Assembly: GCF_018812025.1 (NCBI RefSeq)
Contig: NC_063054.1
Coordinates: forward strand, 31,004,418-31,068,417
Length of the DNA: 64,000 nucleotides
Source of the DNA: Megalobrama amblycephala
Taxonomy: Eukaryota; Chordata; Actinopteri; Cypriniformes; Xenocyprididae
Reading direction: 5' to 3'
A program made the translations under genes and the position numbers. Under the pieces are notes generated by a model. That model saw only the letters and a program-made list of their open reading frames with translations. It did not search any database and had not been told where the DNA came from. Of the stretch, positions 58,947 to 64,000 are shown in pieces. The first letter of the stretch is position 1, and every line of letters begins with the position of its first letter.

Positions 58947-60644
58947 AGTGGTTTAGAAGGAAATATACAGTAGTTTGTTCTCCCACTCTGCCTAGAAATT
59001 GCCCTGACACTAAGGAGGATTAAATCTGCTAACAAGTCCTTGCTAACTTCGGCTGGCAAAGTAAACTTTTTCAAACAGGAGATAAATGCAGTAAAGCCAT
59101 TTAAATCAGTGTTTAATGATAATATAAACTGTAACGTCGAGTGTTACCTGCTTATATCAGATGTGGGCGTTTCTTCAGTTAACTTTGTCTACTTCTAATC
59201 TGGAGAAAGGAATTTATTCTTTACAATCAGAAAAGTTTCCTCAATTGAAGAATAAGCCAAATATGTGTTTATGTTTAAGCCGTTTCAACATGTTACACAA
59301 TGGGGTTGGTTGCAGAAGTGAACTAATGCTAGATGATAATTAGTGCTAAGATCACAAAGAAACTGCTCTAATTTAAAAACACTTCAACACCAAGTGTCTG
59401 CTATACATCTGTTCTCCCTTTCAGTCTTTGTTTTACAGCACAAATGTTTGGCTTTTATTTTCTGTTTTTTAATAGTCTTGATCACAAATCCATCTGGCAG
59501 TTACTTCAAACATACTTTAAATAGGCCCATGGAATTTACAATGCAGACTCAAGACATGCACTACATGCACAGTAGTCCATAAAATGCATATACTACAACA
59601 TTCCCGATCCCAATATTTACTGTATTCTTGTTATTTCAAGGTGACATTTTTGACTTTCTCGAAACTATCTTCCTGTGATATTGGTGTCTAGTTGCTGTAG
59701 CTGATTAATGGGATACATTCTCATAACTTTCCTTCCATACTGACACACTGAAACAGATTAAGACCACCCTAGCCTTGTTTCATGTTAGTGCAGTCACCCA
59801 GAACTCCATATGAGACTCTACATTGTGGTTTCAGCATAACATAAGAAACAATTACCCACAATTCATTGCTGCTCACTTTTTATAACTTTCAGTTAAATTA
59901 GCTCTTTACTTTGCTGTAGTTGATTCATTTGATTTTAATGCAAGATTTTACACAGTCAGACAGATCAATCATCTAACAGAATCCGGGTTTCTGTTACAGA
60001 TTTGCACAAAACCTTTGTGATATTTTCTAAATGTTGATAAAAAACGATTGCAAAATGATGGCGTTTCCATTAACTGATGTTATGCGACTAAAACGCAATT
60101 TTTTGTGATAAGTCGTTACCAAAATCATTGCAATGGATTTTAGTAGGTTTAAGTATATTGCAGCCACTGCACTTGCTATTATTTTTAATTTAGACATTTA
60201 GGTGTGTGATCCAAGCATTAATGGCAAAAAAAGCCCTTTATACTTGGGAGCGGCCACATATGAGATGTTTCTGGGAGGGAGTTTCTTCCTCCTATCTGCT
60301 TCGAGGTCTTGATAAATTGTGACGTTTCTTTAGAATCCAGTATTCCCGTAATTCCTTTCTCTTTTAAGAGTTTAGTAAAGAAATCTGTCTTACAGAGTTC
60401 TGAACATACCGCGCCATCTTTAAAGAACGATCGACTTAAGTACGCCAGGTGACCTGTAAATGCGGAAAAATTTCCATTGCAATTTTGCGAAATATTCCTT
60501 TTTTGAATTGCCTGAAAAACCACATCATGCGAGTGTAAAAAAATTTTTGCAATATATGGGAGCCTTTGCGAAATTGATTTGTTTCCATTGGCCTTATTTT
60601 GAATTCGAAGTTTCAGTTTGGGCAATTTGAAGGGTAATGGAAAT
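58947..60644. other. Low-copy non-coding DNA, possibly with a degraded repeat
   Basis: 60040-60600 has mirrored motifs ('atggcgtttccattaactga' and 'ttgatttgtttccattggcc') that suggest an old inverted-end repeat. Not confirmed. No gene. Confidence 0.4.
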
Positions 60645-60739
60645 GCAGCTAGAGAGAGAGAAAGAGAGACAGACAGATAGAATGATAGATAGAACGATAG
60701 AACAATAGAACAATAGAACAATAGAACGATAAGACAGAC

Positions 60740-60795
<56 letters not shown>

Positions 60796-60855
60796 GGACC
60801 CATAGAACAATGGATAGAACGATCGATAGAATTATAGAACTGTAAATAGATAGAA
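60645..60855. repeat. GATA/GACA tract
   Basis: (GA)n leads into gaca/gata/gaac repeats, with a pure (GATA)n run at about 60737-60793. Confidence 0.95.
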
Positions 60856-60931
60856 TAATAAATTAGAATAGAATTAAAATGCTAAAAAAGGATGATAACC
60901 ACTGATGTAGACCGATAAATACACACTGAAA

Positions 60932-61128
60932 AAAAAATGTAAGCCTTTTCAAGATTTACACATTTAAATTGTAAAAATTTTATATATGTTTAAAATTTAA
61001 GATTCATACAAAATGACACGTTTTTACTAAAATTCTTAATTCATAATATTTAAGGATTATTCAATTCGATGGAATTTTCCAATTAATTGAAATGCGTAAA
61101 TATTGAAAAAGGCTTAAAATTCTGAGTG
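60932..61128. mobile_element. Short MITE with 'cactga/tgagtg' ends
   Basis: Left 'acactgaaaaaaaaatgtaa' followed by 'gccttttcaa' pairs with right 'attgaaaaaggcttaaaatt' followed by 'ctgagtg'. It is about 196 bp, A/T-rich and non-coding. Target duplication not evident. Confidence 0.65.
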
Positions 61129-62820
61129 CAGACACAGACAGACAGAGGCATTGCAGCATTTCTTCTGCTCTCCATCTGTTAGCGATAAAAGTCTTCGTGC
61201 AGTCATGCAGGAGTCCTTTTCAACAGTGACAATCCAAAAGCTGACCGATATTCCACAGAGTTATGGCTTTCAGCCACAGCTTTTCCACTGACATCATTAG
61301 TATGCCGTTTGCCAGCTTGATAACACGTAATTGTTTGTTGGTTGGAAATTTAAATAGCGGCCCAACCAAGAATATGATCAAATAATAACGCTAGACTGTC
61401 GAATTCTTTAAGCTTTTGGTCCAAACCTAAGAGACAATAGCATTAGTGAGCATTTATATCATTCCGTTTGTCGGTTTATCAGTAAATAAACCTATTCTCG
61501 ACAGCCTGAGATCATATTATCGCACTATAATTAAGAACTAAAAAAGATAATCATGTACTGAAAATCTCTGTAAACACTTTGTAAAGTAGAGGAAGATGCA
61601 ACTTGGAAGAAAGTAAATGTTTTGGTAAACTGCGTCCTGCAAGCTTCCGGAGAGGAGGTCTTTGTCTAATTGAGACAGCTCTGCTTGCAGGGTTGCCCTG
61701 GCTGTTTTCCTGGGGTAGGGGAAGAGCCCTCCTCTGAGTCCCAGTTACAGGTCATTAGTCTGGAGTGGCACCCAGCTCCATAGCATGAAAGACTGACAGC
61801 TTAATCCTGTCCGAGCCTTTTGTTTTGTGCACCATGTTACTCTTTCATAGATGACTGAGTCACCCCTGCCTGGAGATTAAGTAATTTCTTTAACAACTTG
61901 AACAAGTGTCAGATTTACTACTGTCCTCAGCTTAGATATTGCCGGGCAGAGCATGAGAGGCCTGAAGACTCTTGTTTTAAGTTGACCTGCGAGGTGACCT
62001 AATGATCACGTCAATGCAAATGAATTCCAGTAAGAGATGAATTATCATTCGAGCTAACCTATAATCTTTTTCGACAAACAATAATTTACAAGAAACGGGA
62101 AAGGTAGGACAGTGATGCAGAAGAAAGGTCATGCACTAGTAGTCAAGTTCTCCCTTGTTTTTACTTGGTCGCAAAAGCCATTTCTAAGCACAAAATACAC
62201 ACTGCTGAATTATGGATGAGCAAATTCATTTTTACCTCGATCAGGGACTTACTCAAGCTTACTTCCAAATCTGTGTCTGTTCATTGCCAGCCATTTTGAA
62301 GGTCCAGAACATCTGCATGCTTAGAATGAGGTTTAAGCGATGCTGAATATCACAATTTTTTTTTCACAATGAAACAGAAGCAGTGACTGGTCTTTATAGT
62401 AGGTATATTTTCTGTGATTTTGTCGATAACAAATGATCAGAAGATATCTTGATAACTGTGTTATTGTACTGCCATTGACAGCTGACTCCTAAAGTTTTTG
62501 TTAGTCATATTTTGTGCGGTGGTTAGTTCGCAGCAGTGACAGAAATTTAAATCTCCAATAATTTTAATAGATTTTTACCTTTTATCTGCATTTTTACCTT
62601 TATAAGGGCAATTTCTTACCAATTAAATGTAGCCTATGTATAATTTATTATGTCAAATTATTACATTTAATCAGTAAATCCAATTAGAATAATGAGACAC
62701 TATTGGGCTGTTACCAATCAAATTAAATCATTATCAACAAAATCCTACACAGACTGTTTAATGCAGCTCAGAGGTGCATAAATAAAGTTTTGATGTTAAA
62801 AAAAAAAAAAATGCTGATGA
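61129..62820. other. Low-copy DNA; candidate conserved non-coding block 61600-62050
   Basis: 61600-62050 is the longest GC-richer, repeat-free block in the window. It has several TF-like motifs (tgactgagtcacc at about 61853, an AP-1/MARE-like site; 'taatgatcacgtcaatgcaaatg' near 62000 includes an octamer-like ATGCAAAT). No coding pattern. Regulatory function is inference. Confidence 0.4.
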
Positions 62821-63186
62821 TACAGTCAAACCAAAAATTATTCAGACATTTTTTATATATTTTTACTAGTGGGTGCAGGACACTATAGTTCATTTATGTA
62901 AGTGAGGATAGCAAAATAAAGTGACATATTATACCTAAAATTTCTTCATGCAGTGGACTACCAGTAAAACTGATAAAAATTTGGAACCAAAAATTATTCA
63001 GACACTTTGACCTAACCATGTCTTGCTTAAGTGTTATCTGACATAATTAAGAATATTTTTTTCTGACACAGTTTAACTCTGAAATCTCATCATATTTTAT
63101 TACCATTGTTTTTTTAAATATAGAGAATAAACTGTATTAATGAATTAAATGTTCAAGGCGTCTGAATAAATCTTGGGTTGACAGTA
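62821..63186. mobile_element. Tc1/mariner-type MITE flanked by TA
   Basis: TA lies at 62821-62822 and 63185-63186. The inverted ends are 'cagtcaaaccaaaaattatt' and 'aataaatcttgggttgacag'. A second copy of 'ccaaaaattattcagacact' sits inside at about 62988. Non-coding. Confidence 0.82.
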
Positions 63187-63261
63187 TATGACATGATTTT
63201 AAAATTGAAAAGATACTTTAAATATGAAACTAAAACCAGTAATTGGTGGCAAGTAACTGTT

Positions 63262-63420
63262 AATGAGCGAATCACCGAGTCAGTAATTCAACCAGTTCAT
63301 TCAAATGCCTGACAGTTTCAGGAACAAAGCATTTGACTTTCTTAATGAGTGAGTCATCGAATCATTTGTTCAACTGATTCGTTCAAATGGACTGATTCAT
63401 TCAGTATTGGAACTGTTTTC
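63262..63420. repeat. Imperfect direct repeat, about 46-bp unit
   Basis: Two units starting 'aatgagcgaatcacc' (63262) and 'aatgagtgagtcatc' (63343), each ending 'ttcaaatg', lie 81 bp apart. 'gattcattcag' variants follow. A common fish repeat type. Confidence 0.7.
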
Positions 63421-64000
63421 ATCTGCAAAATAGAGAAAAACAGGCAATATTCTGTCTAATGTGTAAGTCACTTAGTTGTTTATTAACCCTCTGGAGTCTG
63501 AGGCTGATTTGGGGCCTGGAGAAGTTTTGACATGCCCTGACATTTGTGCTTTTTTCAGTTGTTCATAAACATATTAATGACACAAGTGTCATTACACTGT
63601 ATTCAGCACAAACTAGGCTACCATAATATGTGAGGAACATGTGTGTACATGTTTGTGTTTTTGAAGGAATAACGTTTATGCGTGGTTACTGAAAAAACAA
63701 AAAACTTAAGTCACTGATATAAGGCCAATAAAAGTATATTAAATCTGTGTTCACAAGACTTTTGGGTATTGAAGGTTGTAGACTAGAGTTTTTGCTTCAA
63801 AATTATGTAAAAATTATGCTGACTACTCTTTCATTTATAACAATATACTGATTTAGTTTTTGTAAGACACTTTTTGCCAAGAAACACGGTATGCGAGGAG
63901 GCGTGAATCTCCATGAATAATGGCTCATTCTCACCTGTGAAGACAAAAGAATTGAATAGTAATGACCTGAAAAGACTTGCATATTAATGAGGCATTTCAG
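63421..64000. other. Non-coding DNA at window end, possible truncated repeat
   Basis: 'taaccctctggagtctgagg' at 63485 looks like the start of a transposon-type repeat whose other end would lie beyond the window. No gene. Confidence 0.35.

Noticed and set aside
60218..60803. Minus-strand frames with ILSIYLSIYLS-type peptide
   Set aside because: Same tetranucleotide artefact running into low-copy DNA.
1..64000. CRISPR arrays, bacterial operons, phage genes or toxin systems
   Set aside because: Direct repeats here are microsatellites or transposon-derived; there is no regular repeat-spacer structure and no prokaryotic coding pattern.

Overview
This window looks like intergenic or intronic DNA from a teleost fish, most likely a cyprinid. 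The evidence is A+T-rich sequence, long di- and tetranucleotide microsatellites, and dense, nested copies of transposon types typical of carp- and zebrafish-like genomes (Tc1/mariner, hAT, TTAA-target elements of Kolobok/piggyBac type, PIF/Harbinger-like MITEs and an L2-type LINE). I found no convincing host protein-coding exon, rRNA gene or intact tRNA gene in 64 kb. The only recognisable coding sequence is broken transposon protein: an L2-like reverse transcriptase, two Tc1-like transposases and a THAP zinc-finger remnant. I saw no CRISPR array, operon or prokaryotic feature.

Layout. 1-2726: a Tc1-like transposon on the minus strand, split by a 5'-truncated L2 LINE that is itself split by a short retroposon tail. 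2727-6978: mostly low-copy DNA with an (AT)n tract. 6979-8441: a second, decayed Tc1/mariner element whose DD36E catalytic region is present twice because of a 269-bp internal duplication. 10580-13195: a hAT element with a perfect 8-bp target duplication, containing two TTAA-flanked elements lying end to end. 13196-22165: low-copy DNA with repeat fragments, a TIR element (18139-18655) and an inverted second copy of one TTAA element (20015-21309), itself invaded by a 654-bp element with 23-bp perfect inverted repeats. 22166-25795: a hAT MITE, several degenerate MITEs, and a palindromic TTAA element inside a hAT relic. 28559-31671: a 3.1-kb GATA/GACA-type array with a 63-bp higher-order unit and 650-730-bp segmental duplications. 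35079-36745: a TTAA element carrying a broken THAP finger, which suggests Kolobok ancestry. 38255-39800, 40688-41480 and 54475-56850: nests of three or more elements. 48249-49727, 53518-54429 and 58298-58946: further TTAA elements. 60645-60855: a third GATA/GACA tract. 62821-63186: a small TA-flanked Tc1/mariner-type MITE.

The elements do not work together as a pathway. What the window offers is a readable insertion history: target duplications, restored host sequence on each side and shared subterminal sequence show who inserted into whom. The scattered GC-richer, repeat-free blocks (about 6.4-6.7, 13.5-14.1, 26.2-26.9, 32.3-32.7 and 61.6-62.05 kb) are the best candidates for conserved non-coding (enhancer) sequence, but that is inference only. 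I see no evidence for a previously undescribed biological system. The most distinctive items are the internally duplicated DD36E element, the THAP-bearing TTAA element linked by its terminus to a non-coding relative, and the multi-level nests.
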